The notes below the pieces were generated by a model, which saw only the letters and a list, made by a program, of their open reading frames with translations, searched no databases and was not told where the DNA came from. From NCBI GenBank assembly GCA_002437415.1, contig DJPL01000004.1, positions 36,463 through 100,462 of the forward strand: a DNA stretch of 64,000 nt, read 5' to 3'. The stretch comes from Ruminococcaceae bacterium UBA6413 (lineage in GTDB: Bacteria; Bacillota; Clostridia; Oscillospirales; Ruminococcaceae). The stretch's first letter is position 1, and each line of letters begins with the position of its first letter. The position numbers and the translations under genes were made by a program. Shown piece by piece: positions 1 through 7,513 of this stretch.

Positions 1-188
1 ATCTTTTCCTTGAAGCCGAAACTACGGCGGGTGAAAAGAAGATAGCGGTGTACGACTGGTGGCACAATTTCAGAATGATACACGGTAAAATGCTCGCAGT
101 GACGGACGCAGACGGAAACCGATACAGCGTACCCGATGTCGACAAACTGGATAAGGCGAGCATCAAAAGGCTTCAGCTGTTCATCTGA
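1..188 (+). CDS. C-terminal end of a DUF1854-like protein, partner of the next ABC transporter (partial)
   Basis: An open frame enters from the left edge (first full codon at base 3) and stops at 186-188, giving about 61 residues. The visible end includes YDWWHNFRMIHGKML and DADGNRYSVPDVDKLDKAS. This resembles, from memory only, the tail of DUF1854 proteins that pair with exporter-type ABC transporters of the kind linked to cyanophycin metabolism. The ABC gene starts 39 bases downstream behind its own strong ribosome site, so the two are probably one operon. The family call rests on a short fragment plus context; that the frame is a real coding end is much surer. Confidence 0.45.
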   Translation, partial: LFLEAETTAGEKKIAVYDWWHNFRMIHGKMLAVTDADGNRYSVPDVDKLDKASIKRLQLFI

Positions 189-227
189 TACCGCTTTTAT
201 GACCTTTTCGGAAAGGAGCAGGTATAA

Positions 228-2420
228 ATGAATTTAAAACTGTCAGTCCCTAAAGGCGTGGACGCTGACAGCGTGAGTTTTTCACTGCCGTTTGACATAG
301 ACCGCAAGGCAAAAACGGCAAACGGGCATCTCGTTGCCACAAAGGATAAGCTCACGGTATATTATGACGATAAAGCGGTACGGGAGTTTTCCGTACCCGA
401 TATAAGCGAGATAACTGTCGAACAGCTTATCGGCTGTTCTATGCTGTGCGTAAAGGATCTGCACGGCAAGGATATATGCGTATGTCAGTTTTCGCAGAAG
501 TACTATATGCGCTATGCGGAGCTTGCGAAGATATACGAGCATTACATTGCCACGGGTGAATTTACAGAACACACAGATGCGGACGAGCCGAGCTGTCCTA
601 AGTGCGGAGCGGCGCTCAGAGGAAGCAGTAAATGTATGTTCTGTGACGCGAAAAAGGGCGTGTTCTTAAAGCTTGTAAAAAGGCTTGCGCCGTACAAGGT
701 GCAGTTTGGACTTTCGCTTTTCGCAACGTTCGTGCTTTATGCGTTTGATGTTATCAATCCGCTGTTTCAGAGAATACTTGTAGACGACCTTATAGTTCCG
801 AACAACAGCGACTGGGGACTTTTCTGGAAGATAACGCTGTGTATTCTGGTGCTTAACCTGTCCTCTATGGGCTTCAGACTGTTGCAGGAGGTATGTAACT
901 ATAAGATATCTACGGCATACGGCAGGGATCTGCGCCGTGACATATTCAACAAGACACAGCAGTTATCCATGAGCAATGTTGCAAAGCGTACACCGGGCGA
1001 GCTTATCAACCGTGTATCGGGTGATGCGGCGACGCTTCAGGACTTTATGACGAGACAGGGCAAGGATATGATATTCCAGACCACAGCTCTTGTCGCCTTG
1101 CTTATACTTATGTATGTCACAAACTGGAAGCTTGCGCTTGTTATCACGATCCCCTTACCGCTTGCGGCGTATCTTTCGGCAAAGTCGTTCAATGCGATAA
1201 GTGTAAGATACGGCAGGGTATGGCGTTTCCAGTGCCGTGCAAGCGAGCTTCTGCATGACGTACTGCACGGAATAAGGGTAGTAAAGAACTACGGCAACGA
1301 GGACAGAGAGATAGAAGCGTACAGGAAAGCCTCGTCAAAGTGGGCTGACGCTGTAAAGAGAGCGGATATCCTTTGGTATATGGTACAGCCGCCTATTCGT
1401 TACATATTCAGCATAGGCGAGTTCTGCGCCCTGTTCTTTGGCGGAAGTATGATACTCGGCAGAGAAATGCAGCTCGGTGAGCTGATACAGTTCACTACCT
1501 ATGTTGCTATGCTGTACGGTCCTATCCAGTGGCTGACAAGCCTGCCGAGAGTGCTTGCGCAGGCGAGAGTAAGCGCAGGAAAGGTATTTGAGATACTCGA
1601 AGAGGATAACGATATCAATGATACCGAAAACGCGGTAAGCCTTGATATAAAGGGAGATATCGAGTTTAAGAACGTATATTTCGGCTACAAGGCTTATAAC
1701 CCTGTGCTGAAAGACATTTCGTTCAGTATAAAGCAGGGCGAGATGATAGGAATAGTCGGACACTCGGGTGTCGGAAAGTCAACGCTGATAAACCTTATCA
1801 TGCGGCTTTATGATCCGACAGCGGGCGAGGTGCTGATAGACGGCACAGACGTGCGGGATATAACGCAGAACTCACTGCGTTCGCAGGTGGGAGTTGTATT
1901 GCAGGAAACGTATCTTTTCAACGGAACGGTGCTTGACAATATCCGCTATGCAAAGCCCGATGCTACCTTTGAGCAGATAGTAAACGCCGCGAAGACGGCA
2001 AACTGTCACGACTTCATCGCCCGTATGCCTGACGGCTATAATACTGTTGTCGGTGAGCGCGGTTACAATCTCTCGGGCGGTGAACGTCAGCGTATAGCTA
2101 TTGCAAGGGCAATTCTCCACGATCCGAAAATACTGATACTGGACGAAGCCACCGCGTCGCTTGACACGCAGACTGAAAAGCAGATACAGGACGCGCTCGA
2201 CAGGCTGATAAAGGGCAGGACCACAATTGCGATAGCTCACAGACTGTCAACGCTTGCTAATGCCGACAGGCTTATAGTGCTCAAAAAGGGCAAGGTCGCC
2301 GAGATCGGCACTCATAACGAGCTTTTACACAACAAGGGCGTATATTATGAGCTTGTAATGGCACAGAAGCAGACCGCAAGGCTGAGGAAGAGTGAAGCGG
2401 TTGTACCGGTTATGGGGTAA
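228..2420 (+). CDS. ABC transporter, fused permease/ATPase, with N-terminal PH-like domain and zinc ribbon
   Basis: A 730-residue exporter-type half transporter. Residues 1-115 form a beta-rich domain not found in ordinary exporters. A zinc-ribbon-like knuckle follows (C123, C126, C136, C139). The membrane region spans roughly 155-450. The ATPase then shows Walker A GHSGVGKST near 511-519, the signature LSGGERQR near 614-621 and Walker B ILILDEATAS near 634-643. It should work as a dimer in the membrane and export an unknown substrate. The start is preceded by GGAAAGGAGCAGG. With the DUF1854-like gene upstream, the layout matches cyanophycin-associated ABC transporters, but no cyanophycin gene lies in the window, so the substrate stays open. 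Confidence 0.85.
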   Translation: MNLKLSVPKGVDADSVSFSLPFDIDRKAKTANGHLVATKDKLTVYYDDKAVREFSVPDISEITVEQLIGCSMLCVKDLHGKDICVCQFSQKYYMRYAELAKIYEHYIATGEFTEHTDADEPSCPKCGAALRGSSKCMFCDAKKGVFLKLVKRLAPYKVQFGLSLFATFVLYAFDVINPLFQRILVDDLIVPNNSDWGLFWKITLCILVLNLSSMGFRLLQEVCNYKISTAYGRDLRRDIFNKTQQLSMSNVAKRTPGELINRVSGDAATLQDFMTRQGKDMIFQTTALVALLILMYVTNWKLALVITIPLPLAAYLSAKSFNAISVRYGRVWRFQCRASELLHDVLHGIRVVKNYGNEDREIEAYRKASSKWADAVKRADILWYMVQPPIRYIFSIGEFCALFFGGSMILGREMQLGELIQFTTYVAMLYGPIQWLTSLPRVLAQARVSAGKVFEILEEDNDINDTENAVSLDIKGDIEFKNVYFGYKAYNPVLKDISFSIKQGEMIGIVGHSGVGKSTLINLIMRLYDPTAGEVLIDGTDVRDITQNSLRSQVGVVLQETYLFNGTVLDNIRYAKPDATFEQIVNAAKTANCHDFIARMPDGYNTVVGERGYNLSGGERQRIAIARAILHDPKILILDEATASLDTQTEKQIQDALDRLIKGRTTIAIAHRLSTLANADRLIVLKKGKVAEIGTHNELLHNKGVYYELVMAQKQTARLRKSEAVVPVMG

Positions 2421-2446
2421 GACGATGATTTTTCAAAAATAGGTGT

Positions 2447-2645
2447 CGCTTATTGCTTGCTTTGGTGGTTTTGCATCGTGCAAAACTTTTGGCAAGCAAA
2501 CAAAGCGTCCTTGCTTTGGGGCGAAGCCCCCGGCAGGGACTAGGGGCGGCAGCCCCAGCAAAATAGCCCAAAGGGGTTTTCGGCAAGGATGCCGAAATAA
2601 GGACACACCAAGCTTTGCACGATGCAAAGCCATCAGAGTGTCCTA
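2447..2645. repeat. Intergenic hairpin-rich element with imperfect terminal inverted repeats
   Basis: The gap 2421-2890 has no convincing gene. It holds a structured block whose ends are near-complements: TTTTGCATCGTGCAAAA near 2469 and CTTTGCACGATGCAAAG near 2613. Each end is also a hairpin by itself. Inside are GGGGC/GCCCC pairs and TTCGGCAAGGATGCCGAA. Open frames run through it on both strands, as expected of palindromic DNA, and neither has a credible start. It may be a small non-autonomous element or a structured RNA; one copy alone cannot decide. Confidence 0.4.
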
Positions 2646-2767
2646 AAGGGGATAGGGATTGAGAACAGGCTACATTTCTTAAAAACAGATTTTTTTCTGC
2701 AAACCACCGACTTTTACCACCCCTTCTTCATCTTTTTCTTATTTTCCTATTTGTTTATAAAAAGTAC

Positions 2768-2796
2768 TTGCATTTTCTCCGCTTTTTTGGTAAAAT
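2768..2796 (+). promoter_or_regulatory. Sigma-A promoter of the pgk-tpiA-gpmI cluster
   Basis: A -35 box TTGCAT (2768-2773) and a -10 box TAAAAT (2791-2796) are separated by exactly 17 bases. The start of transcription would fall near 2803, leaving a leader of about 85 bases before pgk. Codon choice in the three downstream genes is strongly biased, which fits a highly expressed unit. Confidence 0.7.
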
Positions 2797-2890
2797 AAAA
2801 TATGAGCGCAGAAGCCCTGCTTTTGCGTGGGATTTGTATTTCTTGAGGATTGCCTCATACAAATAAAGTAAAAGCGAAAGGATCATTACC

Positions 2891-4111
2891 ATGAGCAAAT
2901 TAAACAAGAAGAATGTAGAAGATTTACAGGTAAAGGGCAGAAAAGTCCTCGTTCGTGTAGACTTCAACGTACCTATGAAGGACGGCAAGATCACAAACGA
3001 CAACAGAATTCAGGCCGCACTTCCTACGATCAATAAGTTAGTTGAGAACGGCGCAAAGATAGTTCTTTGTTCACATCTCGGCAAGCCGAAGAACGGTCCC
3101 GAAGAAAAGTATTCACTGAGAGCTGCTGCTGAAAGACTTGCAGAGCTCGTTAATACAAAGGTTGTTTTCGCTAAGGACGATACAGTAGTAGGTGAAAATG
3201 CCAAGAAGGCAGTTGCTGAAATGAAGGACGGCGAGATCGTTGTTCTTGAAAACACACGTTTCCGCGGTGCAGAAGAAACAAAGAACGGCGAAGCATTCGC
3301 TAAGGAGCTTGCTGATCTCGTTGACGACGATGTATTCGTAATGGACGCTTTCGGTTCGGCTCACAGAGCACACGCTTCAACAGCAGGTGTTACAAAGTTC
3401 GTTAAGGAAACAGCAGTTGGCTACCTTATGAACAAGGAAATCGAGTTCTTAGGCAACGCTGTTGAGAACCCTGTAAGACCCTTCGTTGCTATTCTCGGCG
3501 GTGCTAAGGTTGCAGATAAGCTCAACGTTATCTCTAACCTCCTTGAAAAGTGCGATACACTTATCATCGGCGGCGGTATGGCTTACACATTCTTAAAGGC
3601 TAAGGGCTATGAAGTAGGTACATCACTCGTTGACGACGAGAAGATCGACTACTGCAAGGAAATGATCGAAAAGGCTGAAAAGCTCGGTAAGAAGCTTCTT
3701 CTCCCTGTTGATACAACAATCGCTAAGGAATTCCCCGATCCTATCGACGCTGAGATCGAAGTAAGCGTTGTTGACGCTGACAAGATCCCCGCAGATATGA
3801 TGGGTCTTGACATCGGTCCTAAGACAATGGCTCTGTTCGCAGATGCCGCTAAGTCAGCTAAGACTGTTGTTTGGAACGGTCCTATGGGCGTATTTGAGAA
3901 CCCCGTATTAAAGAAGGGTACAGTTGCTGTTTGCGAAGCTCTCGCTGAAGCAGACGCTACAACGATCATCGGCGGCGGTGACTCGGCTACTGCTGCAATT
4001 AACCTCGGCTATGCAGACAAGATGAGCCACATCTCAACAGGCGGCGGTGCTTCTCTTGAATACCTCGAAGGCAAGGTACTCCCCGGTATCGCTTGCATTC
4101 AGGACAAGTAA
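2891..4111 (+). CDS. pgk: Phosphoglycerate kinase
   Basis: A 406-residue cytosolic glycolytic enzyme that moves phosphate between 1,3-bisphosphoglycerate and ADP, making ATP. The N-terminal substrate loop [14 protein letters not shown] lies near residues 21-34, GGAKV near 204, and the nucleotide site [11 protein letters not shown] near 362-372. Length is typical of bacterial Pgk. GAAAGGATC sits just before ATG. It is followed by tpiA and gpmI on the same strand, the usual lower-glycolysis set. Codons are heavily biased to GGC, AAG and CGT compared with the neighbouring polA and ABC genes, a mark of high expression. Confidence 0.97.
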   Translation: MSKLNKKNVEDLQVKGRKVLVRVDFNVPMKDGKITNDNRIQAALPTINKLVENGAKIVLCSHLGKPKNGPEEKYSLRAAAERLAELVNTKVVFAKDDTVVGENAKKAVAEMKDGEIVVLENTRFRGAEETKNGEAFAKELADLVDDDVFVMDAFGSAHRAHASTAGVTKFVKETAVGYLMNKEIEFLGNAVENPVRPFVAILGGAKVADKLNVISNLLEKCDTLIIGGGMAYTFLKAKGYEVGTSLVDDEKIDYCKEMIEKAEKLGKKLLLPVDTTIAKEFPDPIDAEIEVSVVDADKIPADMMGLDIGPKTMALFADAAKSAKTVVWNGPMGVFENPVLKKGTVAVCEALAEADATTIIGGGDSATAAINLGYADKMSHISTGGGASLEYLEGKVLPGIACIQDK

Positions 4112-4119
4112 AAATAACG

Positions 4120-4139
4120 AGGGCGGAGCAATCCGCCCT
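4120..4139 (+). terminator. Hairpin between pgk and tpiA
   Basis: GGGCGGA (4121-4127) pairs perfectly with TCCGCCC (4132-4138) around a 4-base loop GCAA. The run behind it, TTATTGTTGTG, is only moderately T-rich, so this may be a partial terminator or an mRNA-stabilising hairpin rather than a full stop. Confidence 0.55.
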
Positions 4140-4189
4140 TATTGTTGTGTAATAAGCATTTATAATAAAAACGAAAGGAACACTGTATC

Positions 4190-4963
4190 ATGAAAAAGAC
4201 AGTAAGAAAAGCAGTTATCGCAGGTAACTGGAAGATGAATAAGACAAGACCTGAGGCTAAGGCTCTTTTAGAAGAATTAAAGCCTATGGTTGCAGATGTT
4301 AAGGACGTTGAGGTCGTAGCCTGCGTTCCTTTTACAAACCTTGAAACAGCTCTCGCTGTAACAGCAGGCACAAACATCAAGATCGGTGCAGAGAACTGTC
4401 ACTTCGAGAAGAGCGGCGCTTTCACAGGCGAAATCTCAGCTGATATGCTCGCTGAAATGGGTGTTGAATACGTTGTACTCGGTCACTCGGAGCGTCGTCA
4501 GTACTTTGCCGAGACAGACGAAACAGTAAACAAGAGAACAAAGGCTGCTCTCGCGGCAGGCTTAAAGCCCATCGTATGCGTCGGTGAGCTTCTCTGGGAG
4601 CGTGAATGCAACATTACAGAAGAAGTTATCGCTCGTCAGATAAAGCTTGATTTCTTCGGTATCTCGGCAGACGACCTTAAGAAGTGCATAATCGCTTACG
4701 AACCCGTTTGGGCTATCGGTACAGGCAAGACTGCTACAGCCGATCAGGCTGAAGAGGTTTGCGCATTTATCCGTGCTACACTCGCTAAGCTCTACGGTGC
4801 AGATGTTGCCGAAACGATCACAATCCAGTACGGCGGTTCTATGAACGCAAAGAACGCTGAAGAGCTGCTCTCAAAGACAAACGTTGACGGCGGTCTTATC
4901 GGCGGTGCTTCACTCAAGGCGGCTGATTTCACAACAATCATTATGGCTGCCGTAAACGGCTAA
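4190..4963 (+). CDS. tpiA: Triosephosphate isomerase
   Basis: A 257-residue TIM-barrel enzyme that interconverts dihydroxyacetone phosphate and glyceraldehyde 3-phosphate. The catalytic set is intact: AGNWKMN with K15, VLGHSERRQ with H99, and AYEPVWAIGTGKTA with E171. Length is normal for a bacterial dimeric enzyme. GAAAGGAACAC precedes ATG. It lies 78 bases behind pgk, across a hairpin, and 37 bases before gpmI, and shares their strong codon bias. Confidence 0.97.
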   Translation: MKKTVRKAVIAGNWKMNKTRPEAKALLEELKPMVADVKDVEVVACVPFTNLETALAVTAGTNIKIGAENCHFEKSGAFTGEISADMLAEMGVEYVVLGHSERRQYFAETDETVNKRTKAALAAGLKPIVCVGELLWERECNITEEVIARQIKLDFFGISADDLKKCIIAYEPVWAIGTGKTATADQAEEVCAFIRATLAKLYGADVAETITIQYGGSMNAKNAEELLSKTNVDGGLIGGASLKAADFTTIIMAAVNG

Positions 4964-5000
4964 TAAAAAATCGGATATTTACGAAAGGACGACTATACAA

Positions 5001-6602
5001 ATGGCAAAACCCGTTTTACTCGTTGTTATGGACGGTGTAGGTTTTTCAAAGACAGGTCTTGGCGATGCGGTTACACTCGCCAACACTCCTACACTTGACA
5101 GACTTTTAAGAGAATGCCCCAACACCCGCTTAAAGGCTCACGGTGACGCTGTAGGTCTGCCTACAGATGATGATATGGGCAACTCAGAGGTAGGACACAA
5201 CGCACTCGGTTGCGGTCAGATCTACTCACAGGGCGCAAAGCTCGTAAACGAATCGATCGAAAGCGGAAAAATGTACGAGTCCGAAGCATGGAAGGAGCTC
5301 GTTGACAACTGCAAGGCTAACGACAGCACTCTGCACTTCATCGGTCTTTTATCGGACGGTAACGTTCACTCAAACATCAAGCACCTGTTCAAGATGCTTA
5401 CAGAAGCTAAGAACGAGGGTATCAAGAAGGCAAGAGTACACATTCTGCTCGACGGCAGAGATGTACCCGCAACCTCTGCTCCGATATATATCGAACAGCT
5501 TGAAAGCTTCCTCAAGGAGCTGAATGCCGACGGTGCTTTCGACGGCAAGATCGCAAGCGGCGGCGGACGTATGAAGGTCACTATGGACCGTTATCAGGCT
5601 GACTGGCCCATGGTTGAGCTCGGCTGGAAGACTCACGTTAAGGGTGAGGGCAGACAGTTCGCATCGGCTATGGAAGCTGTAGAAACCTACCGCAAGGAGA
5701 TCGACGGCGTTATCGACCAGGATCTCCCCGCATTCGTAATTGCCGAGAACGGCGAGCCTGTAGGCAAGATAGTTGACAAGGACAGTGTTATCCTCTTCAA
5801 CTTCAGAGGCGACCGTGCTATCGAGCTTTCAATGGCATTTGATGATGACAGCTTCACGGCATTCGACAGAGGTGCAAAGCCCGATGTATGCTTCGCAGGT
5901 ATGTTACAGTATGACGGCGACTTAAAGCTTCCTGCACGCTTCCTTGTAAATCCTCCCGAGATCACAAATACTCTCACTGAGGTACTGGTTGCCGCAGGTC
6001 TTAACGAGTACGCTGTATCCGAAACTCAGAAGTACGGTCACGTAACTTACTTCTGGAACGGTAACAAGAGCGACAAGTTCAGCGAAGAGCTTGAAACATA
6101 CAAGGAAATTCCTTCTGATAATGTTTCATTCGATCAGCGCCCCTGGATGAAGTCAGCCGAGATAACAGACGATCTTATCGAGGTTATCAAGAGCAAGAAG
6201 TACGACTTTATCCGTTGCAACTACCCCAACGGTGATATGGTTGGTCACACAGGCAGCCTTGACTCAACAATAATCGGTGTTGAAGCTGTTGACCTCGGTC
6301 TTTCAAGACTTATCAAGGTTTGCGATGAGTACGGTGTTACGCTTGTTGTAACTGCCGACCACGGTAACGCAGACGAGATGCTTGAGAAGAACAAGAAGGG
6401 TGAGATCCAGGTAAGAACCGCTCACTCACTTAACCCTGTTCCTTTCATCATCTATGACAAGGAAGTTAAGTACACCATCAAGGACGACACAAAGTATGCT
6501 CCCGGTGTAGCTCCCAAGTACGGTCTTGCTAACGTAGCTCCCACAGTAGTTAAGATGCTCGGTCTTACAGCTCCCGACTGCTGGCAGGAAAGCATGATCT
6601 AA
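5001..6602 (+). CDS. gpmI: 2,3-bisphosphoglycerate-independent phosphoglycerate mutase
   Basis: A 533-residue Mn-dependent phosphoglycerate mutase of the alkaline-phosphatase superfamily, converting 3- to 2-phosphoglycerate. D11 in VVMDGVGFS and the catalytic S62 in DDMGNSEVGHNALG are present. The metal ligands in RCNYPNGDMVGHTG and TADHGNADEM sit near the C-terminus. It is slightly longer than the usual 505-515 residues. CGAAAGGACG precedes ATG. It is the last gene of the glycolytic cluster; no clear terminator is seen, only the repeats that begin directly after the stop. Confidence 0.96.
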   Translation: MAKPVLLVVMDGVGFSKTGLGDAVTLANTPTLDRLLRECPNTRLKAHGDAVGLPTDDDMGNSEVGHNALGCGQIYSQGAKLVNESIESGKMYESEAWKELVDNCKANDSTLHFIGLLSDGNVHSNIKHLFKMLTEAKNEGIKKARVHILLDGRDVPATSAPIYIEQLESFLKELNADGAFDGKIASGGGRMKVTMDRYQADWPMVELGWKTHVKGEGRQFASAMEAVETYRKEIDGVIDQDLPAFVIAENGEPVGKIVDKDSVILFNFRGDRAIELSMAFDDDSFTAFDRGAKPDVCFAGMLQYDGDLKLPARFLVNPPEITNTLTEVLVAAGLNEYAVSETQKYGHVTYFWNGNKSDKFSEELETYKEIPSDNVSFDQRPWMKSAEITDDLIEVIKSKKYDFIRCNYPNGDMVGHTGSLDSTIIGVEAVDLGLSRLIKVCDEYGVTLVVTADHGNADEMLEKNKKGEIQVRTAHSLNPVPFIIYDKEVKYTIKDDTKYAPGVAPKYGLANVAPTVVKMLGLTAPDCWQESMI

Positions 6603-6838
6603 GCGGCGTGTCGCCGCTGACAATTCCGCCTTTGGCATTGTTTGAGCTATCTGTAAGATAGCGAAACGGCGGGGCTGAATGTTACTGCAAGTTTTGTGGA
6701 ATCACTTTCAGGTAGGTGGCAATGTGCCGCTCCAAATTCCGCCTTTGGCGTTGTTTGAGCTATCCGCAGGATAGCGAAACGGCGGGGCTGATTGTTACTG
6801 CAAGTTTTGCGGGATTACTTTCAGGTAGGCGGCAATGC
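6603..6838. repeat. Two tandem copies (period 113) of an interspersed repeat
   Basis: The segment 6622-6724 is repeated at 6735-6837 with few mismatches; both copies begin AATTCCGCCTTTGGC and end near GGTAGG(T/C)GGCAATG. Each contains an internal hairpin, GCTATC...GATAGC. The lead-in GTGTCGCCGCTGACA at 6607 recurs at 10175 next to the same ATTCCGCCTTT core, so this belongs to a family. The rest of the gap up to 7060 shows nothing convincing apart from a short inverted repeat around 6975-7045 (CGACAGACGC / GTGTCTGTCG) that may end transcription between the converging genes. Confidence 0.65.
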
Positions 6839-7060
6839 AGATGTATATTTCCGACAGTCGAAAGCAAGAGAAAAATCGTGTAAAGCGGATATTCTGTGTA
6901 CAGCGACAATCAGCTTTGCAAAGCTTCCGTCGGAGTCGTTAAGCAAATAAATCATAACGGCAGGTGCGTAATTCGTGCCTGCCGTTTTTGCATATTGAAA
7001 ACTAAAGCGACAGACGCTGTGATAAGGCGTGTCTGTCGCTTTAGTTTATATGTTGTTTTA

Positions 7061-7513
7061 TTACAATGTTGCTTTGTAGATAAGAGCGTCACAGATAGGC
7101 TCTGTATAATAGTTTCTGCGCCGTCCGACCTCGCAAAAGCCGTGCTTTTCGTAAAGGTGCTTTGCGGGCTCGTTATCACAGCGTACTTCAAGAAATACGT
7201 TTTTTATGCCGTTTTCGCGGCACTTGCCGAGAAAGCAGGTCATCAGGCGGTCGGCGATTCCTTGCTTTCTGTATGCGGGGAGTACGGCTATGCGGTAAAG
7301 CTCGCATTCGTCCGATACGCTCTGTCCGCAGATGTAGCCCACAGGTCGGTTGTCGGAGCTGTCATCACGGATAAGAGCGCAAACCGAGCCGTCGGTCATT
7401 ATCTGCGACTCAATACTGCGGCTTGTCCACGGTACGGAAAAGCATTCTTTTTCGATCACTCCTATATCACGGCATAGCTTCGGGCTGTTGTTATCTTTCT
7501 CAATGAGTATCAT
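7061..7513 (-). CDS. rimI: Ribosomal protein alanine N-acetyltransferase (GNAT)
   Basis: A 150-residue GNAT-fold acetyltransferase. The acetyl-CoA pyrophosphate loop is YRKQGIADRLM (near 81-91). The end LEVRCDNEPAKHLYEKHGF followed by RRRNYY is the classic RimI tail, with the N-x-x-A-x-x-L-Y-x-K-x-G-F pattern. RimI acetylates the N-terminal alanine of ribosomal protein S18. The gene overlaps the end of polA by 14 bases, so the two are likely co-transcribed. The longer open frame on the other strand here is an antisense shadow. Confidence 0.88.
   Translation of the reverse strand: MILIEKDNNSPKLCRDIGVIEKECFSVPWTSRSIESQIMTDGSVCALIRDDSSDNRPVGYICGQSVSDECELYRIAVLPAYRKQGIADRLMTCFLGKCRENGIKNVFLEVRCDNEPAKHLYEKHGFCEVGRRRNYYTEPICDALIYKATL

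Noticed and set aside
2433..2646. Two opposed 66-67 codon frames
   Set aside because: Both lie in the palindromic element, mirror each other, and have no start signal.
6896..7477. 193-codon plus-strand open frame
   Set aside because: It lies antisense to rimI, which has a full GNAT motif set; the plus frame has no ribosome site and a low-complexity product.
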